64,000 nucleotides of DNA from an uncultured Bacteroidia bacterium. Lineage in GTDB: Bacteria; Bacteroidota; Bacteroidia; Bacteroidales; F082. The first letter of the stretch is position 1; every line of letters starts with the position of its first letter. The translations under genes and the position numbers were made by a program. The notes under the pieces were generated by a model. That model was not told the DNA's origin and made no database searches. It saw only the letters and a program-made list of their open reading frames with translations. The stretch covers positions 124,001-188,000 of the forward strand of contig CADCJI010000001.1 of assembly GCA_902801625.1 (NCBI GenBank). The letters run 5' to 3'. This document shows positions 7,867 to 16,854 of this stretch, one piece after another.

Positions 7867-9555
7867 TTATTGGAATAGTTCGCCTTTCTCGATTTGTTGG
7901 TTGATGACCCATAAGGCATCTTTTTCAAGCATCACCTCGAAGGAGAGATTTCGCTCATTGGCTTTTTGTTGGATCATATTGACCATTTCTGGATTATGCC
8001 TCCATTTTTCCATGATTTCCAGTTTTTTCATCTGGATAAATGTCGCTGTGTCGAAAACGACTTCATCACGGATGAGCGATTCTCCTTGATCCATGCGTTT
8101 GGCCTCTTCCTTTAGGGCGTCGTCGAGGCTTATGGCTTTTTGAGTGGCATACATTTGGATGGAAGAAAGCCAGTCTTTGTCGGCTTTGATGCGGTTGGCG
8201 AACAAGGCTTGTTCGATGCGCTTGGTGTTGCGGATGGTGGGCATGTCTTCGCCTTCGAGGCCAGGAATGAGTTCGGGGTCGTTTCTCAACATATAGGCCA
8301 TGTTGTTGCGCACCTCTTCATCGGTCATGTCGGAGTAGCCTTCATAATTGCGCATTTGTTTGGCCATGTTGCTGACGGTGGCTTCAAAGAGGCTGTCGCT
8401 GACGCAAAGTTGCAATAGCGCATCCTTGGCAAAACTGTATGTGGCTTCCCACCATTGGTGGCCTGCCGAATAGAACACCACATAATCTGCGTTGAGGATG
8501 TGGCTCAGCCGGTCAATGTCTTTCACACTCTCAGTCTTGTTGTCGAAGCCTTCGTATGCTGTGTTGTTGTAGAACCAAATTTCCCTGTCAGCCATTATGT
8601 CGCGGACGGGCATAAAGTCATTCATGCTATAAATGAACGAGTCGCCTACAAACAGCACCTTGGGCTTGCGGTGCGTGCTGTCGGACTCTACAGTGATGTT
8701 TGACTTGTATTGAGTCTTGTCGCTGTGGATACGGAAAATCAGATTGAGCGTCTCTTCATCACCTTCCAACTTGTCGGACTTGTAGGCTATAGGTGGACCG
8801 ATATGCAATGTGGGAAACTTGGCCTCGCCGTCCAAGGTGTTGATAAAACGGAACAGTGAATCGTAGCCATAGATGGCTGAATAGCGCCAATGGGAGTCGG
8901 TCTTCGGGAAGAGAGGGAACGAGGCGGTATCTCTCATGCTGACAAACCAGTTTGTCATGTTGATGAAGGGGAAGCCGGTTTCTTCCATACGACGAGAGAA
9001 ATACTCGTCTATGTGGATGGTCGTGGTGTCGGCATCGCGGCGAGGCAGGTATTCAGGGTAGACTTCGGGTTTGTCAGGCGCGATGAAGGCGACGAACTCG
9101 ATGCCATAGTCTTTCAGCACATGGCGCAGTTTGTTCATCTGTCGTAGCTCGGTGTCGGCATCTTTCATGGCTTCCTCGTTCGATTTGTAATGCTTCGGTA
9201 GCTCAAGACCATAATGCTCGTTTACCGCCAAGGCATAATATAGATAGCCATCCTTTCCGGGCACGATGAAATGGCAATAGGTCTTGTTGTAGGCCGACCA
9301 CACATATTGGTTGTAGAGCCGAATGACGGGCTCTCTCATTCCGAAATTCTCGCTGACATATTTCTCGGATTGTGTCTGGAAGGTGTTGGATTTATAGTTG
9401 TCGAAAGTCAATCTGGGTTTGGGCGTAGGCTCAAAGACACCTTTCAAAGGCTTCACGGGAAAGATGCCGCCCCATTCCTGGATGATGGGCACGAAAAGAA
9501 AGGCCATCAGCAGGGCAAACAGGATACAATCATATCTAATCCTCGGTTTTTTCAT
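7867..9555 (-). CDS. AlgX/AlgJ-like SGNH protein (long type, copy 1), intact triad
   Basis: A 562-residue protein, first gene of the operon. It has an N-terminal membrane segment (about residues 10-26), GMREPVIRLYNQ (72-83), the His motif KTDSHW (D220, H222) and the Ser motif FVGDSF (S306). It is the only one of the four SGNH paralogues that keeps the full Asp-x-His plus Ser pattern known from AlgX and AlgJ, so it is the best candidate for the active O-acetyltransferase. The C-terminal third carries two copies of the shared helical motif (about 460-490, and 525-555 reading MVNMIQQKANERNLS). A -7 box lies at 9590-9597, giving a short leader. Confidence 0.8.
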   Translation of the reverse strand: MKKPRIRYDCILFALLMAFLFVPIIQEWGGIFPVKPLKGVFEPTPKPRLTFDNYKSNTFQTQSEKYVSENFGMREPVIRLYNQYVWSAYNKTYCHFIVPGKDGYLYYALAVNEHYGLELPKHYKSNEEAMKDADTELRQMNKLRHVLKDYGIEFVAFIAPDKPEVYPEYLPRRDADTTTIHIDEYFSRRMEETGFPFINMTNWFVSMRDTASFPLFPKTDSHWRYSAIYGYDSLFRFINTLDGEAKFPTLHIGPPIAYKSDKLEGDEETLNLIFRIHSDKTQYKSNITVESDSTHRKPKVLFVGDSFIYSMNDFMPVRDIMADREIWFYNNTAYEGFDNKTESVKDIDRLSHILNADYVVFYSAGHQWWEATYSFAKDALLQLCVSDSLFEATVSNMAKQMRNYEGYSDMTDEEVRNNMAYMLRNDPELIPGLEGEDMPTIRNTKRIEQALFANRIKADKDWLSSIQMYATQKAISLDDALKEEAKRMDQGESLIRDEVVFDTATFIQMKKLEIMEKWRHNPEMVNMIQQKANERNLSFEVMLEKDALWVINQQIEKGELFQ

Positions 9556-9589
9556 TGAGCGTCAGGCTATTTTATATGGTTTAAACTTG

Positions 9590-9597
9590 CAAAAATA
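9590..9597 (-). promoter_or_regulatory. -7 box for the acetylation operon
   Basis: Reads TATTTTTG on the minus strand, matching TAnnTTTG. It lies 34 nt before the start codon at 9555, divergent from the box at 9629-9636. Confidence 0.6.
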
Positions 9598-9628
9598 CTA
9601 AAAAACTCGTTATAGTCCCGAAAAACTG

Positions 9629-9636
9629 TACCTTTG
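9629..9636 (+). promoter_or_regulatory. -7 box for the U32 gene
   Basis: Reads TACCTTTG, matching TAnnTTTG, and ends only 4 nt before the ATG at 9641. Transcription would begin at or next to the start codon, so the mRNA may be leaderless. Confidence 0.65.
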
Positions 9637-9640
9637 CAGC

Positions 9641-11398
9641 ATGAAAACGAAGAAGATAGAACTGCTCTCGCCTGCCAAGGACTGCGAGGTGGGCATGGCC
9701 GCCATCAACCATGGCACGGATGCTGTCTATATTGGTGGCCCCGATTTTGGTGCTCGCGAAAAAGCCTCCAATAGCATTCAAGACATTGAACGCCTTTGCC
9801 GCCATGCTGCCTTGTATGACGCCAAAGTGTATGTCACGCTGAATACATTGTTGTATGACAACGAGTTGGAACGCGCCCGAAAGATTGCTTTTGATTGCTG
9901 GAACGCAGGCGTTGATGCCCTCATCGTGCAGGATATGCAACTGCTCCAACTCGACCTGCCGCCCATCCCGCTCCATGCCAGCACGCAGTGCGACAACCTG
10001 ACTGTGGAGAAAGTACAGCAGTTGGAGCAGTTAGGCTTCAGCCAAGTTGTTTTGGGTCGCGAATTGAGCCTGAAGCAGATTCGGGAGATTCGGGAGAAGA
10101 CCACGGTGCCCTTGGAGTTTTTTGTGCATGGTGCTTTGTGCGTTAGCCATAGCGGACGGTGCTATCTCAGCCAGTATATTGGCAACCGCAGTGCTAATCG
10201 TGGTGCCTGCGCCCAGCCCTGCCGCTTGCCATGGGATTTGCTCGATGAGAACGGGAAGGTGTTGATCAAAAACCGACACTTGCTTTGCTTGAAAGACCTC
10301 AACAACAGCGCCCATTTGGAGGAATTGATTGATGCCGGCATCACGAGCTTCAAGATTGAAGGCCGACTGAAAGACGCTGACTATGTGAAGAATGTGACCG
10401 CTTATTACCGCCAAAAGTTGGATGAGATCATAAGCCGTCGCCCCGATTTGGAGCAGGCTTCATACGGACATTGCAATTATACAATTGATATCAACCCTGA
10501 GAAATCCTTCAACCGGGGTTTCACTGATTATTTCATCAATGGGCGACAAAAAGGTATTGGTTCGCCGTTCACGCCGAAATCGATAGGTGAATACATCGGT
10601 GAGGTCAGTTGGTGCAATCCGCTTCGAATGGAGATTGAAACCGACAAGACCTTGCACAACGGTGATGGCCTGTGTTTCCTAAACCAGGACAACGAATTGG
10701 TGGGTCTGCGGGCCGATGTGGTAAACATCGGTAGAGACGGTGTGCACACCGTCTCTACAAACCGACCCCACGGTGCCTATCGTGGTGCAAAAATCTATCG
10801 TAACCTCGACCTCGAATGGCAGAAACAGGTGGAGGCGTCAACGGGCAACCGCAAAATTGACATTGATTTGGTTTTGTCCGAAACGGAAACGGGGTATGAA
10901 TTGTCCGCATTTATCCGTAGAGACGCACGGCCGTGCGTCTCTACCGGCATACAATGCGACAAAATCCTCGCCAACAACCCTGAAAAGGCCACCGAGAACA
11001 TCCAGAAAAAGGCCCTTCAATGGGGCGACACGGTTTTCAATCCCGTCAATCTGGAATTGAAATTCAATGAACCGCGTCTCATCCCTGCCTCGGTCATTGG
11101 CGAGATGAAACGGGAATTGGTGGTGAAATTAACAGAGGAATTGGTTGAAAATCATAAGAATAACCGTGAATGCCGTAGAGAAGGTGCATGCACCGTCTCT
11201 ACAACGGTCACAAATCCCGATGAAATTCCTGCCGCATTAATGACCTGCCACCATTGCATCCGTTACGCCAATGGGATGTGCAGCAAGGAAACGGGGCAGA
11301 AGGCAACGCCGCTGTATATCCGCAACGGTGCTAACACCTTCCGCCTCGAATTTGACTGTCGAAATTGCCTGATGCGTGTTATGGCCGTCGCTGATTGA
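9641..11398 (+). CDS. U32 family protein, RlhA/TrhP-like RNA hydroxylation factor
   Basis: A 585-residue U32 protein. Members once called peptidases include E. coli RlhA and TrhP, which hydroxylate cytidine in 23S rRNA or uridine in tRNA. The start is IELLSPAKDCEVGMAAI and the signature region FFVHGALCVSHSGRC (about 160-174) is intact. Four cysteines (167, 174, 190, 194) form the conserved cluster. A C-terminal collagenase-like extension follows, then CHHCIRYANGMC and CRNCLM, which may bind another metal. Three 28-bp palindromes are inserted in frame: residues about 364-373 (RDGVHTVST), 426-435 (RDARPCVST) and 512-521 (REGACTVST). All lie after the core domain and none breaks the frame. RlhA fits length and layout better than TrhP. 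Confidence 0.9.
   Translation: MKTKKIELLSPAKDCEVGMAAINHGTDAVYIGGPDFGAREKASNSIQDIERLCRHAALYDAKVYVTLNTLLYDNELERARKIAFDCWNAGVDALIVQDMQLLQLDLPPIPLHASTQCDNLTVEKVQQLEQLGFSQVVLGRELSLKQIREIREKTTVPLEFFVHGALCVSHSGRCYLSQYIGNRSANRGACAQPCRLPWDLLDENGKVLIKNRHLLCLKDLNNSAHLEELIDAGITSFKIEGRLKDADYVKNVTAYYRQKLDEIISRRPDLEQASYGHCNYTIDINPEKSFNRGFTDYFINGRQKGIGSPFTPKSIGEYIGEVSWCNPLRMEIETDKTLHNGDGLCFLNQDNELVGLRADVVNIGRDGVHTVSTNRPHGAYRGAKIYRNLDLEWQKQVEASTGNRKIDIDLVLSETETGYELSAFIRRDARPCVSTGIQCDKILANNPEKATENIQKKALQWGDTVFNPVNLELKFNEPRLIPASVIGEMKRELVVKLTEELVENHKNNRECRREGACTVSTTVTNPDEIPAALMTCHHCIRYANGMCSKETGQKATPLYIRNGANTFRLEFDCRNCLMRVMAVAD
10731..10758. repeat. 28-bp perfect palindrome in U32 gene (1)
   Basis: GTAGAGACGGTGTG followed by its exact reverse complement. 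Encodes RDGVHTVST in frame. Confidence 0.95.
10917..10944. repeat. 28-bp perfect palindrome in U32 gene (2)
   Basis: GTAGAGACGCACGG followed by its exact reverse complement. Same ends as the copy at 10731 but a different core, still self-complementary. Encodes RDARPCVST. Confidence 0.95.
11175..11202. repeat. 28-bp palindrome in U32 gene (3)
   Basis: GTAGAGAAGGTGCA followed by TGCACCGTCTCTAC, one mismatch between the arms. Third copy in the same gene. Encodes REGACTVST. Confidence 0.93.
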
Positions 11399-11400
11399 GT

Positions 11401-11874
11401 TCATTGTTCGCGGATGAACATCAAATTCGTTTCAGGCACAAAAGTGACTTCAAACTGGTAATAGTCGCACTCGTCCTTCTTGATGCTGACAAAGTAGGTT
11501 TGTCCCAGCTTCAGGTTTTCGAGAATGATGTCCAAATGGCGACCGCACAAGCAATCTGCCCACGAATCTTCGTAGAGCAGTTCGATGGAGATGTTTTGTT
11601 CCTGCGTTTGGATTTCAGGTCGGATGGTGTCAACTCCACAGGAGAATTGCGTGTTTGTGGTGCTGATTTTCAACTTCGTGTCGTCAATAGTGGTCACATA
11701 AATCGTGTCATTCTGTTCGTTGTCGCGGTGGAGAACGACATCGTTGCATCCCGAAACGAAGAAGCCGGAAACCTTAGGCTGCTTGGCCTCTTTCTTGTTG
11801 CATCCCTCCAAGGCGAGGAATCCTATGACAAAAAGCGCCGTCAGGGCGATGATGGTTTTGATTGACTTGTTCAT
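11401..11874 (-). CDS. small lipoprotein of unknown function
   Basis: A 157-residue predicted lipoprotein: signal peptide about 1-24 and lipobox LALEGC with Cys25, so it would be anchored to a membrane. The mature part is short and rich in beta-prone sequence, with several cysteines (SGCNDV, FSCGVD, DCLCGRH) that could form disulfides in the periplasm. The end (GQTYFVSIKKDECDYYQFEVTF) is like a small immunoglobulin-type strand pattern, but I cannot assign a family. It converges with the U32 gene, with 2 nt between the stops, and has its own -7 box at 11934-11941. Confidence 0.8.
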   Translation of the reverse strand: MNKSIKTIIALTALFVIGFLALEGCNKKEAKQPKVSGFFVSGCNDVVLHRDNEQNDTIYVTTIDDTKLKISTTNTQFSCGVDTIRPEIQTQEQNISIELLYEDSWADCLCGRHLDIILENLKLGQTYFVSIKKDECDYYQFEVTFVPETNLMFIREQ

Positions 11875-11933
11875 AACAATTGAATTTTAGAGGTTACCTG
11901 AAACTTGGTTTTAAGTCTTCGAAAACTTTCTGG

Positions 11934-11941
11934 CAAAAGTA
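11934..11941 (-). promoter_or_regulatory. -7 box for the small lipoprotein
   Basis: TACTTTTG on the minus strand, about 60 nt before the start at 11874. Confidence 0.5.
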
Positions 11942-12045
11942 TATAAAAAATCCGCCATTTTTTCAAGTCCAATGGGCATTACAAACTTTTGAAAACCCAT
12001 CTGTTTGGCATTTAATGTGTTATGGTTTTATTTTACAACTTTTTC

Positions 12046-14181
12046 TTACTCTTTCATCACCCGCGCCACACGGTTTTTCCCTTCCCCATCGGTAATGCGC
12101 AGCAAATAAATGCCTTCCGGCAAGCCCGCCACATTGATTTCATTTGTGTTTTCCACCGTCTTCACCAATTGCCCGAGACTATTGTAAATTTTCACTTCGG
12201 TAGCGGTTGCGCCTTCAACACGGACAATGTCGTTAGCGGGATTGGGATATAAACTGACGCTCTCAACGGCAGCTTCCTCCACATCGTCCCAACATTCGCC
12301 GTCTGTCCAAACGAGGTTGTCATCCTCAAAATAGCACTGCAAGTAAGCAAAACCACTTGCCGTCCAACCAGGAATGTACCGCCAATTGATGCCCGACAAG
12401 CTGCCAATGCCCTCAATCCAAACTTCAGGCTCTTCCATTAACCAACCTTCATTGAAGACATACTTATTACGCACCGAGCCATCTTCCAAAACGACCTCTT
12501 CAATAGCCATCAATTGGATGTATTCAGGCTCGTCGCCATAACCCACTTCAAACAAGTCGCCGACTTGGAGATTGAAGTCATAATAGACTTCCTCCTCCAT
12601 AATATGCGGTATTGCAGTCGAATAACGCCTGAGATACACCTTTTTGCCTTCCTCACGCAAAAGGCCAAATGGAACTGTGTAATTCAGCTCATCATATAAT
12701 ACAGTCAACTCCCTATAGGTTTGTCCCTCATACTCAATTTTATCGCCAAGTCTCGCGATTTCGTATTGCGAATCTCCATAATAGAAAACAAACCGCATAT
12801 CCCATTGCCTCTCTCCAGATTCAGGAATCAAAGGATAATACATTGTAATATCTTCAAAGAGTTGCGTCGTCCACACATATTCAGGCTGGACACCACTCCG
12901 TCCGGTAACAGCCACTCTTCCGTCGTCGAACACGTAGACCGAGGAAATGGCATCGTCGCGGTCGTCCCTGTCGTGGCGATAACAGCCCGTCATTTCGCCC
13001 GTTGCGGCATCCAATTTGAGCACGATGTAATCATAACCGTGTCCCGCTCCCAATCTTTGGCTCTGGCCACCCACATAGACATGCCCGTTTCTGAAGAAAA
13101 GCGCATTACCGATGTCGGCGTTGTTGCCGCCAAACGCATAGCGGTTTTCCCAAAGCAGCTGTCCGTCGGGACTGTATTTCAGCGTGAGAATGTCGTTGTT
13201 GGTGTGGTTGGGCATTCCGTAATTCGAACCGAAGTGTCTGCCCGTTACATAGATGTTGCCTTCCTCATCTTGCACCATCGCCCTGATTTCGTCGCCCGAC
13301 ACATTACTGGGCAAATTGGTGCCATAATCATGTGCCCACACCAAGTTTCCTTCCGAATCGATTTTGGAAACTTTATAAGCCATTGTTGCCGTGACCAACA
13401 GATGATGGTCAGGGGTCGATTGGACGTTCGAGAATCCCCTTGTATCGCATGCGGTGCCCTCAAAAATCAGGTTGTTGTCGAGATCTAGTTTGGTCAAATG
13501 CCTGTTTGCCCCAAACAAAAGCAGCGTTCCGTCCATGGCGAAAATATCATAAAGGAAAGGATTGGCATCATTGGCATCAAAGTCTCTCTGCCACAACAGA
13601 TTGCCATCAGCATCGTAGCAAAACAACTGCGGGATGGTAACAGTGACAATGTAGTCATCGCCAGGTGCGGGATAATCGTATTCCCTGTAGGAGGCCAAAA
13701 CCAAACGGCCATCGGAGGCCAAAACCAGATGCTGGGCCATGAATGACGTGTCGGCCTCATTTTGGATGGTTTCTTCCCAAACCAAGTCGCCATCCGAAGT
13801 GAATTTCTGGAGGACAACTCTCGATTTGTAAAACTCAAGTCGCTCATTACAAAGGATATAGACATTATCAGAGGCATCAATCTGATAACTAACGATAGTC
13901 TTTTCGTAGGGCGAATTGGTGCCAAATGTTTTTGTTGAAACAATGGTTCCGTATATGTCATAGGTGACCATCTCCAACTGGGTTTCACCGTTGTTGAGCG
14001 TCACTCCCGTCACCTCGATGTATTCTTTCACGTCTTCAATGCCGCGGACGACAGGGGTACTGGAAATATAGTTGACATTCCCAACTTGATAGTCTTCTGA
14101 CCAAAGCAGATCAGATTGTGCCTTCGTCATGCCCGCCACTGCCATCAGGGCAAGCAAAGTATATATCTTTAAGTTTTTCAT
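12046..14181 (-). CDS. T9SS cargo with delta-60/beta-propeller-like repeats
   Basis: A 711-residue secreted protein: signal peptide ending GMTKAQ, then a long region of repeated strands such as DGRLVLASY, DNVYILC, EGNIYVTGRHF and NGHVYVGGQSQ. These resemble propeller or delta-60 repeats seen in Bacteroidota surface proteins. A second part (about 480-620) has YEIARLGDKIEYEGQTYRELTV and resembles the body of the small gene at 15818-16702. The last 75 residues are a T9SS type A sorting domain: VSLYPNPANDIVRV, VKIYNSLGQLVKTV, GLPEGIYLLRI. The start codon overlaps the stop of the upstream gene as ATGA. Function is unknown; cell-surface or released location is expected. Confidence 0.85.
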   Translation of the reverse strand: MKNLKIYTLLALMAVAGMTKAQSDLLWSEDYQVGNVNYISSTPVVRGIEDVKEYIEVTGVTLNNGETQLEMVTYDIYGTIVSTKTFGTNSPYEKTIVSYQIDASDNVYILCNERLEFYKSRVVLQKFTSDGDLVWEETIQNEADTSFMAQHLVLASDGRLVLASYREYDYPAPGDDYIVTVTIPQLFCYDADGNLLWQRDFDANDANPFLYDIFAMDGTLLLFGANRHLTKLDLDNNLIFEGTACDTRGFSNVQSTPDHHLLVTATMAYKVSKIDSEGNLVWAHDYGTNLPSNVSGDEIRAMVQDEEGNIYVTGRHFGSNYGMPNHTNNDILTLKYSPDGQLLWENRYAFGGNNADIGNALFFRNGHVYVGGQSQRLGAGHGYDYIVLKLDAATGEMTGCYRHDRDDRDDAISSVYVFDDGRVAVTGRSGVQPEYVWTTQLFEDITMYYPLIPESGERQWDMRFVFYYGDSQYEIARLGDKIEYEGQTYRELTVLYDELNYTVPFGLLREEGKKVYLRRYSTAIPHIMEEEVYYDFNLQVGDLFEVGYGDEPEYIQLMAIEEVVLEDGSVRNKYVFNEGWLMEEPEVWIEGIGSLSGINWRYIPGWTASGFAYLQCYFEDDNLVWTDGECWDDVEEAAVESVSLYPNPANDIVRVEGATATEVKIYNSLGQLVKTVENTNEINVAGLPEGIYLLRITDGEGKNRVARVMKE

Positions 14182-15821
14182 TGTATCGTTATTTTATTTG
14201 TGTAAATATTTCCATCGGCATCCGCAATTCGCAGCAGGTAAACGCCTTGCGGCAAGCCTGCCAAACTCACCTCATTAGAGTTCCGCACGCTCTTCACCAC
14301 CTGCCCCAAAGCATTATAAAGCCAAACCTCTTCAGCCTCAACACCACATATCCGCACCAAGTCCTTACTCGGATTAGGATAAACCCCAACACCATCTCCA
14401 CTCCATCCCTCCTGTTCCTCGATGCCGTCATAGTCATAAATGTCGGTAAGATGGAAAACCCAATAGTTATCCTGCGACCCCACCACCACATTGGGACAAT
14501 TGATATCGCCGTAGGGATAAGGCGGCGGGTACAAGGCATCCTGGCAAAGAAAGACAAACTCCTTGTCGCTGACTTGTACGGCATCGGCATATTCTTGAGC
14601 CGAAGCCACATCAGCACCCATCACCCGCTCCCACAATAGATAACCTTTGGCATCCGTCCTGAAAATCCAAGGCTTTGGAGCCCCCCATGAACCATCGGGG
14701 TTTTCATACAACTGCAAAGCACTTTGCACATCGCCATCCCTTGATTCCGACCATCCAGTAATTGTAAATCCACCATCGTCATTTTGGAAAACTTTATACG
14801 CAGCATCATTAAGAGTGCCGCCATAGCATTTGCTCCAGACCACATTACCATCGAAATCAGTTTTCAGAAGCCAAGCATCATGACTGCGACCGTGATGGGG
14901 AAGACCTTGGTTGTAGCCCAAATGATAACCGGCTCCTCCAAGGTCGCCATCATCCGAAGCCGCACAACCCACATAGAGATAGCCGTCTTCAAGCACAATG
15001 AAATCGGCAAAAGAATCATCTTGGGTATAGCCGCCGTAGCATCGGTTATCCAACAAATTGCCTTCAGCATCTAATTTGGCCACCACCCCGAACACAATAG
15101 TCGGATACTGGTTGCAACTATAAAGAGAGCCATATTGTTGGGGATCGCCGTTAATCAATACTGTATAGGAGCCATCTTCCATTTCCTTGATATTGCTGAC
15201 CAATTCATTGTCTTCGGTCCCCAAGGTAACTTCCCATTGCAGGTTGCCGAGGCTGTCCAACTTGAAAATCCAGGCATCCCATGAACCATAATGATGGCTG
15301 ATGTCACCGCCGTTCCATGCTACGGTATGACCGCCGACACATCCTCCGTCACTTGTTGCGGTAACTCTCGGTGGATACCATGAAGTGTACGCTGGGTTCC
15401 CTATGACACGCTTCCAAAGCACATTGAACTGTTCATCTATCTTTACGATACATGTATTGGCTTCATCACCAACAAAGTCTGTCCCAATCAAATAGAAATG
15501 GTTGGGATTTGTCTTGGATTGAGATATTTGGGATATAGTGTTCATTTCCACACACGATTGGTCAACCAGTTCCCCGGCTTCATTCAGTTTGATAATCCAA
15601 CCGTTTCGTTGGCCAGTGTGTTCGCATTCAACGGAGAAGCCTCCGTCATTGTCAATGTTTCCTCCAGCCAAATAACCATCTGGAGTTTTGATGATGCAAT
15701 AGGGATAATCATCGCCCATGCTGCCATAGCCCCATTGCCAGTCGAAACGAACTTGGGCTTGCATCGCCCCTCCCGCCATCATCAGGAGCGCAAGCAGGGT
15801 GTAAAGTCTAATGTTTTTCAT
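14178..15821 (-). CDS. T9SS cargo with repeated propeller-like strands
   Basis: A 547-residue secreted protein with a signal peptide ending GAMQAQ. The body contains repeated units such as KTPDGYLAGGNIDNDGG, ATSDGGCVGGHTVAWNGG and NDDGGFTITGWSESRDGD, a pattern typical of surface proteins with beta-propeller-like repeats. It ends with a type A sorting domain: VGVYPNPSKDLVRI, VWLYNALGQVVKSV, GLPQGVYLLRI. The last 30 residues are almost identical to those of the gene just upstream, while the rest differs. It overlaps both neighbours by 4 nt (ATGA), so the three genes are translationally coupled. No enzymatic motif was recognised. Confidence 0.85.
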   Translation of the reverse strand: MKNIRLYTLLALLMMAGGAMQAQVRFDWQWGYGSMGDDYPYCIIKTPDGYLAGGNIDNDGGFSVECEHTGQRNGWIIKLNEAGELVDQSCVEMNTISQISQSKTNPNHFYLIGTDFVGDEANTCIVKIDEQFNVLWKRVIGNPAYTSWYPPRVTATSDGGCVGGHTVAWNGGDISHHYGSWDAWIFKLDSLGNLQWEVTLGTEDNELVSNIKEMEDGSYTVLINGDPQQYGSLYSCNQYPTIVFGVVAKLDAEGNLLDNRCYGGYTQDDSFADFIVLEDGYLYVGCAASDDGDLGGAGYHLGYNQGLPHHGRSHDAWLLKTDFDGNVVWSKCYGGTLNDAAYKVFQNDDGGFTITGWSESRDGDVQSALQLYENPDGSWGAPKPWIFRTDAKGYLLWERVMGADVASAQEYADAVQVSDKEFVFLCQDALYPPPYPYGDINCPNVVVGSQDNYWVFHLTDIYDYDGIEEQEGWSGDGVGVYPNPSKDLVRICGVEAEEVWLYNALGQVVKSVRNSNEVSLAGLPQGVYLLRIADADGNIYTNKITIQ

Positions 15822-16702
15822 CGTTTCGTGATTTTGTTCGTGTAAATATTTCCTTCCGCATCCGCAATGCGCAGCAGGTAAACGCCTTGCGGCAAACCCG
15901 CCATGTTGATTTCATGGCTGTCTTTCACAGTCTTCACCATTTGTCCAAGGGTATTATAAACCTGTACTTCGGCAGGTTCTAAGCCTTCGATGCTAACCGT
16001 CTCGGATACCGGATTGGGGTAGATAGAAACCGCAGGCGCAACTTCTTCCTCCACGGCATCAATCATGCAGGTGCCATAATATTCGTTTTGCCAAAACAAC
16101 TCTCCGTTTTGGTGGAAACACAGGGCACGGTAGTAGCCTCCAGTGACATAATACCATCCGCTGAAGAGCAAGCCCATGTCGCTGCCAATGCCTTCTGTCC
16201 AAGTCTCGATGGCCACCGGTTCTCCCGTAAAGTCATATTCCAATCCGAACCAGAACTTTCTCCTGTCCTTGCCTCCAATTTGCTCTATGCTAATGGAATC
16301 AACGACAAAATAATCAAATTCTTGGAAATCGCCAAATCGCAAGGTGTCGCCGACTTGGGCAGTGAAATCATAAATCAAAATATCGGTCGCCGATTTTCTT
16401 TTCCAGACTTTGCCGTCTTCTTCCCTCAACAGGGTGGCTAATCGCGGCGTGCCTTCACCATTTCTGGTCTCCAACACTTTTGTGTATCGAACGCCATCAA
16501 CGAGCGTGTCGTCCGAAAGCCAATGGACCAAAGTGCTGTAATGATGGTTTGGCGGAAAGCCAGGGTTTACGATGACATCAAGGGTGTACCATTCGTTGCC
16601 TTCCTGAATAATCGGTTCATAGTCTTGCGCCTTCGCCATGCCCGCCATTGCCAGCAACAGGAGGAGAAGGACTTTTGCCTTTTTGTGGGTTGGTTTGTTC
16701 AT
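15818..16702 (-). CDS. small T9SS cargo protein
   Basis: A 294-residue secreted protein, first of the coupled T9SS trio. The start is set at MNKPTHKKAK because a -7 box at 16730-16737 lies just ahead, which rules out the longer frame reaching 16732. Signal peptide ends GMAKAQ. The middle (GEGTPRLATLLREEDGKVWKR, TAQVGDTLRF, WTEGIGSDMGLL) matches a surface-protein module repeated in 12046-14181. The type A sorting domain follows: VSIYPNPVSETVSI, VQVYNTLGQMVKTV, GLPQGVYLLRI. Function unknown. Confidence 0.85.
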   Translation of the reverse strand: MNKPTHKKAKVLLLLLLAMAGMAKAQDYEPIIQEGNEWYTLDVIVNPGFPPNHHYSTLVHWLSDDTLVDGVRYTKVLETRNGEGTPRLATLLREEDGKVWKRKSATDILIYDFTAQVGDTLRFGDFQEFDYFVVDSISIEQIGGKDRRKFWFGLEYDFTGEPVAIETWTEGIGSDMGLLFSGWYYVTGGYYRALCFHQNGELFWQNEYYGTCMIDAVEEEVAPAVSIYPNPVSETVSIEGLEPAEVQVYNTLGQMVKTVKDSHEINMAGLPQGVYLLRIADAEGNIYTNKITKR

Positions 16703-16729
16703 TGTCTGTTGTTTTAATATTGTCGTAGG

Positions 16730-16737
16730 CAAAACTA
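16730..16737 (-). promoter_or_regulatory. -7 box for the T9SS trio
   Basis: TAGTTTTG on the minus strand, 27 nt ahead of the ATG at 16702. It fixes the start of the first gene. Confidence 0.5.
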
Positions 16738-16854
16738 TAACAAAAAAGCATCAAATAAGCAACATACAAGCCAAACTACAGATTTTTCTTGGTTTGAAAC
16801 AATGCAAAATATTGAAATACAATAAACTATAAAAACCGAAGTACAGATTTTTGT

